Assembly (NCBI GenBank): GCA_964342805.1
Contig: CAYFHQ010000065.1
Coordinates: 1 to 21,395, forward strand
Source: CAYFHQ01 sp964342805
GTDB taxonomy: Bacteria > Bacillota > Clostridia > Peptostreptococcales > Acidaminobacteraceae
Reading direction: 5' to 3'
DNA: 21,395 bases
The first letter of the stretch is position 1; each line of letters opens with the position of its first letter. The position numbers were made by a program, and so were the translations under genes. Below are positions 14,050 through 21,039 of the stretch, piece by piece. The notes beneath the pieces were generated by a model, which did no database searches, was not told the origin of the DNA, and saw only the letters and a program-made list of their open reading frames with translations.

Positions 14050-14376
14050 ATGAAACTTGTGATTGCCATTGTCCACGACGAGGATTCCAATGAAGTTGTG
14101 GAACGTATGAACCAAATGAATATTGGTGTAACAAAGTTGGCTTCTACAGGCGGTTTTTTGAAGTCTGGAAACACAACTTTGCTTATTGGCGTCAATAAAG
14201 AACGGGTTGAAGAAGTGATGGATGCCATCCGTGAAACCTGTAAAACCAGAAAAGAAATTACGTCTGCTTCCACTATGATTGGTGAAGCAGGAAGCTATTT
14301 GTCCATGCCCCTGGAAGTTACAGTGGGTGGTGCCACCGTATTTGTGGTGGACGTGGAGCAGTATTTGAAAGTGTAA
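14050..14376 (+). CDS. darA: Cyclic-di-AMP receptor DarA (YaaQ/PstA, PII-like)
   Basis: 108 aa, the full length of this PII-like family. MKLVIAIVHDED begins the ferredoxin-like fold, the TKLASTGGFLKSGNTTLLIGV loop region binds c-di-AMP in homologues, and GGATVFVVDVEQYLKV ends the protein. The homotrimer senses c-di-AMP, but its downstream partners are not well defined. The position before holB matches B. subtilis. The start is preceded by a G-rich site, AGGGGGA. Confidence 0.93.
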   Translation: MKLVIAIVHDEDSNEVVERMNQMNIGVTKLASTGGFLKSGNTTLLIGVNKERVEEVMDAIRETCKTRKEITSASTMIGEAGSYLSMPLEVTVGGATVFVVDVEQYLKV

Positions 14377-14385
14377 GGGAGTCTT

Positions 14386-15372
14386 ATGTCATTTGCAGAC
14401 ATCATAGGTCACGACCAGTTGATCGGGCGCATGCAAGGTGCCTTGGAGCGGGATCGTTTGGCCCATGCCTATATATTTGAAGGCCCAAGTGGGATTGGGA
14501 AAGCAAGCGTCGCCAAGGAGTTGGCGGAAGCTATTCTTTGTGAGACAAGCAAGAGCAATGCCTGTGGTCGCTGTGATGCATGCATGAAGTTTGTACATGA
14601 GAACCATCCGGATTACTTGTATATTGAACCGGATGGGGCCTCCATCAAGAATAAGCAGATTGAGGGTTTTCAGGAATTTGTCCTGACCAAGCCTTATGAT
14701 CGAGACGCAAAAATAGTCATTATTGACCGGGCAGAGTCCATGACGGTCAGTGCGCAAAATCGAATATTAAAAGTCCTGGAGGAGCCACCGGCCTATGCCA
14801 CCATCATTTTTGTGACGGAGAATGGCAATGGCCTCTTGCCAACCATCCGGTCCCGGTGTCAAACGGTACGGATGAATCGCTTGTCCAGTTCCCTAATTGA
14901 ACAGGACCTGGTGGACAAGAAGGGCCTGGCACCTGACTTGGCCAAACAATGTGCAGCCTTTGCTGACGGTTCTTACGGCATGGCGGTCCATGCTGCAGAG
15001 TCGGAGGATTTTCAGTCCCTGAGGGAAGCTGTAGAAAACATGGCCGCAGGCATTTGCAGCCGGAAGTTTATGAAGGCCCTGGACCAGGCGCAATTTTTTG
15101 AAGACCATAAAGAAGACATCGACCAACTATTGAATTTACTGATTGGTTGGTTTCGAGATATCGTGTTTATCAAGGGCGGCTATGACCATGACTTGATCCG
15201 CAATAGAGACAGGCTGTCAGCTTTACAAACACAAGCGTCTCAGTTAGAATACAAGGAAGCCGTTCAAGCGATTGAACGGATTGAAAAAGCGAAGCGCCAA
15301 GTACGGGCGTATGTGAATTTGGGTCTGATCCTAGAGACGCTGATTCTGGATATCCAGGAGGGTATGAAATGA
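14386..15372 (+). CDS. holB: DNA polymerase III subunit delta' HolB
   Basis: 328 aa. It is part of the clamp loader that places the beta clamp on DNA. The Walker A-like loop is GPSGIGKAS (residues ~33-41). A zinc module follows with C52, C60, C63 and C66 (CETSKSNACGRCDAC). The region KIVIIDRAESM is the Walker B position, and RSRCQT is the SRC motif. The C terminus is the helical collar domain. The start has GGGAG 5 bases upstream. It overlaps ricT by 4 bases (ATGA). Confidence 0.95.
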   Translation: MSFADIIGHDQLIGRMQGALERDRLAHAYIFEGPSGIGKASVAKELAEAILCETSKSNACGRCDACMKFVHENHPDYLYIEPDGASIKNKQIEGFQEFVLTKPYDRDAKIVIIDRAESMTVSAQNRILKVLEEPPAYATIIFVTENGNGLLPTIRSRCQTVRMNRLSSSLIEQDLVDKKGLAPDLAKQCAAFADGSYGMAVHAAESEDFQSLREAVENMAAGICSRKFMKALDQAQFFEDHKEDIDQLLNLLIGWFRDIVFIKGGYDHDLIRNRDRLSALQTQASQLEYKEAVQAIERIEKAKRQVRAYVNLGLILETLILDIQEGMK

Positions 15373-16919
15373 TAAAAGTAGTCGGCGTCCGGTTTAAAAA
15401 AGCGGGTAAGATTTATTACTTCGATCCGGGCGAAATTGAGATAGAAACAGGTCAAGCTGTAATTGTAGAAACCGCCAGAGGCGTTGAATATGGTAAAGTC
15501 GTTGTGGGTCCAAAGGAAGTAACAGAGGACGAAATTGTTCTACCTCTTAAGCAAGTCCTACGGGTTGCAACTAAAGAAGATACAAGTATCCACAATGAAA
15601 ATCAAACCCGTACCCGGGAAGCCTTTGAAATCTGCGTGGAAAAAATTAAAGAACACAAACTGGACATGAAGCTGATTGACGTGGAGTACACCTTTGACAA
15701 TAACAAGGTGATCTTCTACTTTACGGCTGATGGTCGAGTGGACTTTAGAGAACTGGTCAAGGACCTGGCCGCTGTATTCCGTACGCGGATTGAGTTGCGC
15801 CAAATTGGTGTAAGAGACGAAGCCAAGATGGTTAATGGCATTGGCCCTTGCGGTTTTGGCCTTTGTTGCGCCAACTGGCTGGGTGATTTTGCACCTGTGT
15901 CCATTCGGATGGCCAAGGACCAGAATTTATCCCTGAACCCAACCAAAATATCAGGGATCTGTGGCCGTCTCATGTGCTGCTTACGCTATGAGCATGACAA
16001 CTATGTGCAAATTCGAAGTGAACTGCCTAAGAAGAATGAACAGGTTTGGGTTCGCGACGGCAAGGCTGTAGTTGTTGACAATATCATTCTAAAGGAAGCC
16101 ATTAAAACACGATTGATTGTGAATCCTGAAACCGGTGAATTGGGTGAGGATATCATCGTTGCAGGCCGAGGTGAATGGTGCAAGGAAGGTGGAAGCTGTC
16201 ATACCAGCGGAAACTGCCCACAGTGCCTCCACACCCGAAAAGAAGAAGAGGTAGAGGAAGAACTGGAAGACGCATTCGAGTTTGACTTCTCCAAACTTCG
16301 TGCTTTTGAAGAAATGATGCCTGAAGAGGAAAAGCGTAAGGCTGATCCGAAAAAGGGACGTAACCGTCGTAGAAACAACCGTCGACCCAACAATAAAAAG
16401 GGCGATGATGCCAAAGGCGGACCGGACAAGCAAGAAGGCAAGCCAGCTGGGAAACCACAAGGTGGTAAGCAGGCAGGTGGCCAGCGGTCAGACCAGAAGC
16501 GAAATGACGGTCGCCGCAGTGACAATCGTCAACGGAACCAGCAACGGTCCAACCAACGCCCTGGACAAAAGAAAGACAACCGGGACGGGGGTCAGAAGAA
16601 GGACCAGCAGGGACGTCAGGGTCAAAAGCCTAGAACGGACCAAAAGCAGCGGAATGACCAGAAGCAAAATCGTGAAGGTCGTCCACAAAATAAAGATGGT
16701 CGTCGTAGTGACCAGCGCAGGGATCAAAAACCGCGCAATGACAACCGCAAGCGTCCTGACCAAAGGCCAGATGGCAAACCGCGTCAAGACAAGCCTAAGG
16801 GTGACCAGGCACGACCTGAGGGTCAGAAGAACGAAAACCGAAACCCCAATTACAAGCGTCGCCGTATACGTAAACCGTCGGGTGACGGTGGCCCAAAGCC
16901 AAGTCAGAATAATGAATAG
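15369..16919 (+). CDS. ricT: RicT/YaaT (PSP1 domain) with extra cysteine cluster and long basic tail
   Basis: 516 aa, against roughly 270-300 in most homologues. Residues 1-~265 are the PSP1 core, with conserved cysteines C161, C166, C167 (GPCGFGLCC) and C198, C203, C204 (GICGRLMCC). RicT joins RicA and RicF in the Fe-S containing Y-complex that steers RNase Y mRNA processing and aids sporulation and competence. Next come C271, C277, C283 and C286 with H278 and H288, an extra metal-type cluster. An acidic linker (~290-322) follows. Residues ~331-516 are low-complexity, rich in R, K, N, Q, D, G and P, without hydrophobics, recalling RNA-binding disordered tails. The frame is intact and ends at a strong terminator. 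Confidence 0.93.
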   Translation: MIKVVGVRFKKAGKIYYFDPGEIEIETGQAVIVETARGVEYGKVVVGPKEVTEDEIVLPLKQVLRVATKEDTSIHNENQTRTREAFEICVEKIKEHKLDMKLIDVEYTFDNNKVIFYFTADGRVDFRELVKDLAAVFRTRIELRQIGVRDEAKMVNGIGPCGFGLCCANWLGDFAPVSIRMAKDQNLSLNPTKISGICGRLMCCLRYEHDNYVQIRSELPKKNEQVWVRDGKAVVVDNIILKEAIKTRLIVNPETGELGEDIIVAGRGEWCKEGGSCHTSGNCPQCLHTRKEEEVEEELEDAFEFDFSKLRAFEEMMPEEEKRKADPKKGRNRRRNNRRPNNKKGDDAKGGPDKQEGKPAGKPQGGKQAGGQRSDQKRNDGRRSDNRQRNQQRSNQRPGQKKDNRDGGQKKDQQGRQGQKPRTDQKQRNDQKQNREGRPQNKDGRRSDQRRDQKPRNDNRKRPDQRPDGKPRQDKPKGDQARPEGQKNENRNPNYKRRRIRKPSGDGGPKPSQNNE

Positions 16920-16926
16920 TCAACAT

Positions 16927-16953
16927 AGGGGAGCGAAGCTAGCTCCCCTTTTT
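16927..16953 (+). terminator. Terminator after ricT
   Basis: GGGGAGC (16928-16934) pairs with GCTCCCC (16942-16948) around 7 bases and is followed by TTTTT. It closes the 11290-16919 operon. No clear new promoter is seen before trmN6, so some read-through is likely. Confidence 0.9.
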
Positions 16954-16977
16954 ACGCTTAAATGAGAGGAAAGTACC

Positions 16978-17751
16978 ATGGATTCAGTTGTGATTAAGGA
17001 CAACGAGAGAATTGACGACCTGTACGTAAATGACCTGAAAATCATTCAGAACCCAAAGGGGTTTTGTTTTGGCATTGACGCTATACTGCTCTCCAACTTT
17101 GCCAGGGTCAAAAAAGACGCCACAGTGGTGGACCTGGGAACGGGTACGGGGGTCATTCCCCTTGTGATAGCCGGAAAGAGTCGGGCGGCCCATGTCCATG
17201 GCTTGGAAATCCAAGAAGAGGTAGCCGACATGGCCCAAAGAAGTGTGGCCTTGAATGGCTTAGAGGGCCGGGTAACCATCCATAACCTAGATATGAACCA
17301 GGTCTTAAGCATTTTCCCAAAGGAAGTGGCAGACGTGGTGACCTCCAATCCACCCTACATGCCAGTGGGCAAGGCCCTACAAAACCCAGGGAGTAAAAAG
17401 GCCATATCCCGCCATGAAATCACGGTAACCCTGGACGACGTGGTCCGTACGGCCAAAGAACTACTGAAAATCCATGGCCAGTTTTTTATGATCCACCGGC
17501 CAACACGCTTGGTGGACATTATCACCACCTGTAGGAAATACAAGCTGGAACCCAAACGGATTCAGTTTGTCCACCCTAAGGAAGGCAAGGAACCAACCAT
17601 GGTCATGGTCCACTGTGTACGGGGTGGCAAACCAGAGGTTCGGGTTATGGAGCCCCTCTTTGTCTACCAGGATAATGGGCAGCTGACCGATCAAATCCAA
17701 GCCTTGTACGACCAGGAAACCATTGAACCCAAAGCGGGAGGTGGCAACTAA
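16978..17751 (+). CDS. trmN6: tRNA1(Val) A37 N6-methyltransferase type (YabB/TrmN6)
   Basis: 257 aa. SAM-dependent adenine methyltransferase: motif I is VVDLGTGTGVIPL (~50-62), and NPPY (124-127) is the catalytic motif of N6-adenine methylation. The N terminus with QNPKGFCFGIDAILLSNF is typical of YabB/YfiC proteins, which modify A37 of tRNA1(Val). AGAGGAAAG precedes the ATG. The stop TAA shares its last base with the rsmI ATG, as in coupled genes. In B. subtilis the pair yabB-yabC is separated by yazA, which is missing here. Confidence 0.92.
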   Translation: MDSVVIKDNERIDDLYVNDLKIIQNPKGFCFGIDAILLSNFARVKKDATVVDLGTGTGVIPLVIAGKSRAAHVHGLEIQEEVADMAQRSVALNGLEGRVTIHNLDMNQVLSIFPKEVADVVTSNPPYMPVGKALQNPGSKKAISRHEITVTLDDVVRTAKELLKIHGQFFMIHRPTRLVDIITTCRKYKLEPKRIQFVHPKEGKEPTMVMVHCVRGGKPEVRVMEPLFVYQDNGQLTDQIQALYDQETIEPKAGGGN

Positions 17752-18605
17752 TGGCCAAGGGAATGTTATATATTGTAGGAACACCCATCGGTAACTTGGG
17801 CGACATGAGTAGTCGGGCCCTGGAAGTCCTAGGGGAGGCTGACCGCATAGCAGCGGAGGACACCCGGCATACGAGAAAGTTACTGACCCATTTTGAAATT
17901 TCCAAGCCCATGATCAGTTATCATGACCACAACCGGAAAAAGGTTGGGGACCAGCTCCTACACTATCTGGAAGAGGGGGAAACCATCGCCCTTGTTTCCG
18001 ACGCTGGCATGCCAGCTGTTTCTGATCCCGGCGAGGACCTGGTCAAACTTTGTATTGACCATGATATCGAGGTGACAACCATACCAGGACCAACGGCCTT
18101 TGTGTCTGCCTTGATCCTTTCTGGCCTTTCGACCTTGCGGTTCTCCTTTGAAGGGTTTTTGGACCGCCAGAAGAAGAAGCGACGGGACCAACTGGAGGCC
18201 CTCAAGTACGACCAGCGAACACTGATTTTTTATGAAGCCCCCCATAGACTAACGGACACCCTAAAGGACATGGAGTTGGTCTTGGGTGACCGACAGGCAG
18301 CTGCCGTACGGGAAATCACCAAACGATATGAGGAGGCCATCCGCCTGCCCCTGTCTGAAATGCGTGTATACTTTGGAGAAAACAAGCCCAAGGGAGAATT
18401 TGTTTTGGTTGTTGATGGTGCCCCTGAAGACCTTCTGCCACCGGACACCAACCCCTTGCTGGACTTGAGTTTGGAAGACCATATTCGCCATTACTTAAAA
18501 GAGGGGTTGCGGCGAAAGGAAGTGGCTGCAAAGGTTGCAGAGGAGAGGGGTCTCAATAAAAAAGAGGTCTACAAACTCAGCACCACAGTGGAAATTGATC
18601 AATAA
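17751..18605 (+). CDS. rsmI: 16S rRNA C1402 2'-O-methyltransferase RsmI
   Basis: 284 aa. It methylates the ribose of C1402 in 16S rRNA with SAM. Marks are LYIVGTPIGNLGDMSSRA near the N terminus, AAEDTRHTRKLL, VSDAGMPAVSDPG, TTIPGPTAFVSALILSGL, FEGFLDRQKKKRR and EAPHRL, all typical of the tetrapyrrole-methylase fold in this family. The C-terminal helical part ends in EVAAKVAEERGLNKKEVYKL. The start overlaps the trmN6 stop by one base. Confidence 0.96.
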   Translation: MAKGMLYIVGTPIGNLGDMSSRALEVLGEADRIAAEDTRHTRKLLTHFEISKPMISYHDHNRKKVGDQLLHYLEEGETIALVSDAGMPAVSDPGEDLVKLCIDHDIEVTTIPGPTAFVSALILSGLSTLRFSFEGFLDRQKKKRRDQLEALKYDQRTLIFYEAPHRLTDTLKDMELVLGDRQAAAVREITKRYEEAIRLPLSEMRVYFGENKPKGEFVLVVDGAPEDLLPPDTNPLLDLSLEDHIRHYLKEGLRRKEVAAKVAEERGLNKKEVYKLSTTVEIDQ

Positions 18606-18623
18606 ATGATCCTGTGTTATGAT
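18595..18623 (+). promoter_or_regulatory. Promoter of the leader ORF / MFS exporter unit
   Basis: TTGATC (18595-18600), a 17-base spacer and TATGAT (18618-18623). The -35 overlaps the last rsmI codons. Transcription would start near 18630, about 17 bases before the leader ORF start. Confidence 0.7.
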
Positions 18624-18646
18624 AAGACTAATTGAAAGGACACGCT

Positions 18647-18772
18647 ATGAGTAATCGGATTTACACCACTTACATTCTGAATCAGCTTCCGATGTGTCTC
18701 ATGGGCATAACCCATGATTCCAAGTCCCTAGGGAAAGTCTACAATTCAAATGTAAATAAATGTAAATCATAA
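18647..18772 (+). CDS. 41-codon leader ORF before the MFS exporter gene
   Basis: ATG at 18647 with AAAGGA 6 bases upstream, and TAA at 18772. The peptide begins MSNRIYTTYILNQ and continues with PMCLMGITHDSKSLGKVYNS. A second ATG occurs at codon 16. The coding stretch includes the self-complementary CATGGGCATAACCCATG and a CCCTAGGG palindrome. It has its own promoter and is followed after 30 bases by an intrinsic terminator, ahead of the transporter gene. This fits a regulatory leader peptide of the kind that controls ribosome-targeting-antibiotic resistance genes. From memory the middle part faintly recalls the tet(M) leader peptide, which I cannot verify. It could also be a small protein in its own right. 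Confidence 0.5.
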   Translation: MSNRIYTTYILNQLPMCLMGITHDSKSLGKVYNSNVNKCKS

Positions 18773-18802
18773 TGCATAGCGGTTCTGTTTGAAAGAGCAA
18801 TT

Positions 18803-18836
18803 GCCGGGTGGATTACACCTGGCTTTTTTATTTTTT
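18803..18836 (+). terminator. Terminator (possible attenuator) between the leader ORF and the MFS gene
   Basis: GCCGGGTG (18803-18810) pairs with CACCTGGC (18816-18823, one G-T pair) around GATTA and is followed by TTTTTTATTTTTT. It is a strong intrinsic terminator 47 bases ahead of the MFS start codon. No good promoter is seen between it and the gene, so expression should depend on read-through. Confidence 0.88.
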
Positions 18837-18882
18837 GAAAAGCACTTTTTCGGACCGTCAGCATAGCTGAAAGGAAAGAAAG

Positions 18883-20091
18883 ATGAACAAGATAGAGCAA
18901 TTGAAGAAGAATATTAAGCGGCAATATACCTTTGTGGTTTTATCCAACCTGGGCTTTACCCGGGGGGTTTGGATGATTTTTTTGGCAGCCAGGGGACTCT
19001 CACTGATTGAGCTGGGTTTATTGGAGTCCATTTTCCATGTGACCTCCTTGCTCATGGAGGTGCCTACCGGTGCCATAGCAGATATATATGGGCGGCGGGT
19101 CAGTCGTATTTTGGGCAGGGTCATCCATATCTTTTCCCTGATAGCCATGGTCTCCACCTTTAATTTCCCCGTGGCCATCATTAGTTTTGTTTTGTCTGCC
19201 CTCTCCTACAACCTGGAGTCAGGAGCGGGTACGGCCCTGATCTATGATAGTATGAAGCAAACCGAGACAGAAGGAGACTTCCTTAAGGTTTCTGGACGGA
19301 CGGAATTTTTATACCAGACAACCAGTGTGGCCGCCTTCATTATTGGCGGTACCTTGGCGACCTTTACCCATGAATGGGCCTTTGCTGCTGAAATCCTGAT
19401 CAGCCTAGTGGTCCTCGTCCAGAGCTTCACCTTTGTGGAGCCAGACGTGGGGCGTCGTGATCCAGACGAGTTTAAGCACGCAGGTCATGCCATGGTGACA
19501 CAGTTAAAAGAAGCTTCTTCGGCCTTTAAGAAGAACCCCAATATCGCCTTTCTCATGTTGTCGGTCAGTGGCCTGTCAGCCTTTGTGACCACACAGTTTT
19601 TCTATATACAAAACTACATGAAACAAGGTGGCGCCACGGAAGCCACTGTAGGAGTTATCTTGTCCATAGCCTCCATTGTCAGTGCCTTTGCAGGCGCCCA
19701 GGCCTACCGCCTGCGCAAATGGAAGGAAAGCTTGGTCCTTCGGGTCCTGCCAGCCATTATGGTGGTGGGCTTCCTCTTGGTGGGTTATACGGACTTAGAG
19801 ATCCTGGGTTTTGTGATTGTGTCCGCCATGGAGGGGGTTCTCTATGTGATGAACATGGACTACCTCAATAAGCGAATACCGTCTGACCAGCGGGCAACCC
19901 TCCTGTCCTTTGACAGTATGGCCCACAGCCTGGTCATGATCGGCCTCTTCCCCCTTGTGGGCTGGCTGGGTGACCAGTGGGGGCTGAAGTTTGCCTTCTC
20001 CGTGTCCGCAGTGATCGTTACCTTGGTAGCAGGCTGGGTTTGGATCGGCGCCAGTCGGTTGGACCATGAGCACAAGGATGTGGGTGAGTAA
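18883..20091 (+). CDS. MFS transporter, drug-exporter type
   Basis: 402 aa with about 11-12 membrane segments. The loop after helix 2 reads EVPTGAIADIYGRRVSR, matching the MFS signature (G-x3-D-x-G/Y-R-R). A charged central loop lies at ~185-210 (FVEPDVGRRDPDEFKHAGH). The second half has a related loop (AYRLRKWKESL). It resembles the group of Firmicute MFS exporters that includes macrolide or tetracycline efflux proteins, but the substrate cannot be named from this. AAAGGAAAG precedes the ATG. A terminator-guarded leader ORF upstream suggests inducible expression. Confidence 0.85.
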   Translation: MNKIEQLKKNIKRQYTFVVLSNLGFTRGVWMIFLAARGLSLIELGLLESIFHVTSLLMEVPTGAIADIYGRRVSRILGRVIHIFSLIAMVSTFNFPVAIISFVLSALSYNLESGAGTALIYDSMKQTETEGDFLKVSGRTEFLYQTTSVAAFIIGGTLATFTHEWAFAAEILISLVVLVQSFTFVEPDVGRRDPDEFKHAGHAMVTQLKEASSAFKKNPNIAFLMLSVSGLSAFVTTQFFYIQNYMKQGGATEATVGVILSIASIVSAFAGAQAYRLRKWKESLVLRVLPAIMVVGFLLVGYTDLEILGFVIVSAMEGVLYVMNMDYLNKRIPSDQRATLLSFDSMAHSLVMIGLFPLVGWLGDQWGLKFAFSVSAVIVTLVAGWVWIGASRLDHEHKDVGE

Positions 20092-20200
20092 TCGAGTTCT
20101 CGGTGGGTTAGCTGTGGTTATCTGCCTATGCCATTTGCCATAGATTTCATGACCAATTGATATTATAAGCAAAGCAGCAATATAAAACTGTTAAGTAAAC

Positions 20201-20262
20201 AAGCCACTGCCCTTTAATCCTACTTGTAAACACCAAGGACTCAAGGGAGTGGCTTTCTCTTT
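20201..20262 (+). terminator. Probable terminator after the MFS gene
   Basis: AAGCCACTGCCCTT (20201-20214) pairs with AAGGGAGTGGCTT (20243-20255, one bulged base) over a 28-base loop, followed by TCTCTTTT. The long loop and mixed T tract make it less certain than the others. The rest of the gap between the MFS stop (20091) and the abrB terminator holds no credible gene. Confidence 0.5.
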
Positions 20263-20340
20263 TGATAGCTTGTAATGGGGCGTGGAAAGTGTCCATTGAA
20301 AATCTGGCCTTTCCCACCAGTTGAGGATTGTGTTTTGTCC

Positions 20341-20373
20341 AAAAAAGAAAAATGAGCGTACAATGTACGCTCA
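20341..20373 (-). terminator. Terminator of abrB
   Basis: On the minus strand, TGAGCGTAC / GTACGCTCA with loop ATT is followed by TTTTTCTTTTTT. It begins 8 bases after the abrB stop. Confidence 0.93.
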
Positions 20374-20381
20374 AAAGTTTC

Positions 20382-20624
20382 TTATAGTTTTTTCATATCT
20401 TCGATACAGTCTGGACAGATGTTCTTACCCTTTAGGTTACGAACGCCTTTTGCCTGACCACAGAAGATACAAGCTGGTTCATACTTCTTAAGAATGATTG
20501 TGTCACCCTCAACGAAAATTTCAAGCGCGTCTTTTTCACCGATGCTCAAAGTTCTTCGAAGTTCGATAGGAATAACCACTCGACCCAGCTCATCAACCTT
20601 ACGTACAATACCTGTAGATTTCAT
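20382..20624 (-). CDS. abrB: Transition-state regulator AbrB with a four-cysteine C terminus
   Basis: 80 aa. Residues 1-~48 (MKSTGIVRKVDELGRVVIPI...) are nearly the same as the swapped-hairpin DNA-binding domain of B. subtilis AbrB, which represses many stationary-phase genes. The C-terminal part differs: C52-x2-C55 and C70-x2-C73 form a zinc-ribbon-like pair in place of the usual multimerisation domain, a variant seen in Clostridia. GAGGAGG lies 6 bases before the ATG. The promoter lies at 20670-20698 and a Spo0A box at 20647-20655, so repression by Spo0A~P is likely. The position next to rsmI and the opposite direction match B. subtilis. Confidence 0.95.
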   Translation of the reverse strand: MKSTGIVRKVDELGRVVIPIELRRTLSIGEKDALEIFVEGDTIILKKYEPACIFCGQAKGVRNLKGKNICPDCIEDMKKL

Positions 20625-20646
20625 AGAAATCCTCCTCTAGACAATA

Positions 20647-20655
20647 TTCGACAAA
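20647..20655 (-). promoter_or_regulatory. Spo0A box downstream of the abrB promoter
   Basis: TTTGTCGAA on the minus strand fits the 0A-box consensus. It lies 8-16 bases downstream of the predicted start site (~20663). In B. subtilis Spo0A~P represses abrB from 0A boxes placed downstream of the promoter, so the arrangement is the same. Confidence 0.75.
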
Positions 20656-20669
20656 TTTCGCTTGATTAA

Positions 20670-20698
20670 AGAATACCAACGTTGACATTTAAAGTCAA
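20670..20698 (-). promoter_or_regulatory. abrB promoter
   Basis: On the minus strand, TTGACT (20693-20698), a 17-base spacer and TATTCT (20670-20675), two mismatches from the consensus -10. The -35 box is part of a palindrome (20681-20699). Confidence 0.8.
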
Positions 20699-20699
20699 C
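20681..20699. promoter_or_regulatory. Palindrome over the abrB -35 box (candidate operator)
   Basis: GTTGACATTTAAAGTCAAC: perfect 6-bp arms around an AT-rich 7-base centre. One arm supplies the -35 TTGACT of abrB. It may be a site for AbrB itself, which prefers TGGNA-type and AT-rich sites less strictly, or for another repressor. Confidence 0.45.
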
Positions 20700-21035
20700 C
20701 CTATTTTTGAAAAAAATTCCCGAAGTCAAAAGAATTCTACGAAAAGGTGTAAAAATCGGTACTCTTTTGAAACATCCACTTCATAATTACCCATAAATAT
20801 ACAGACCAAACGACTCAAAAGCCATTTCTTTAGAAATAATTGGCTAAAAAATTGGAAATCATTTTTTCGGGTTGATTGAAATCCGAACTTCCGTTTTTCT
20901 ATAACCCTTGCAATTGCAAGAGTAAGATCCGTTTTCAGCCTCAAATGGACTATTCATTTAATGCAAAAAGCTATATAATCAGTGACGAATAACAAAATTC
21001 GACCATATTTATCACATGCAAATGAGACCACCGGA
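20700..21035. other. AT-rich intergenic region without a recognisable gene
   Basis: About 330 bases between the abrB promoter and the IS30-like element. They hold a hairpin (AGCC / GGCT with an inner ATTTC / GAAAT, ~20819-20852), the perfect palindrome CTTGCAATTGCAAG (20907-20920) and a plus-strand TATAAT (20974-20979) without a clear -35. A partial 0A-like site ATGGTCGAA (minus, 20998-21006) is 7 of 9 to the consensus. A 72-codon minus-strand frame here looks like chance. Confidence 0.5.
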
Positions 21036-21039
21036 TAAT

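Noticed and set aside
20726..20944. 72-codon minus-strand frame upstream of abrB
   Set aside because: No Shine-Dalgarno, composition reflects AT-rich DNA with F/K/L, and no recognisable motif.
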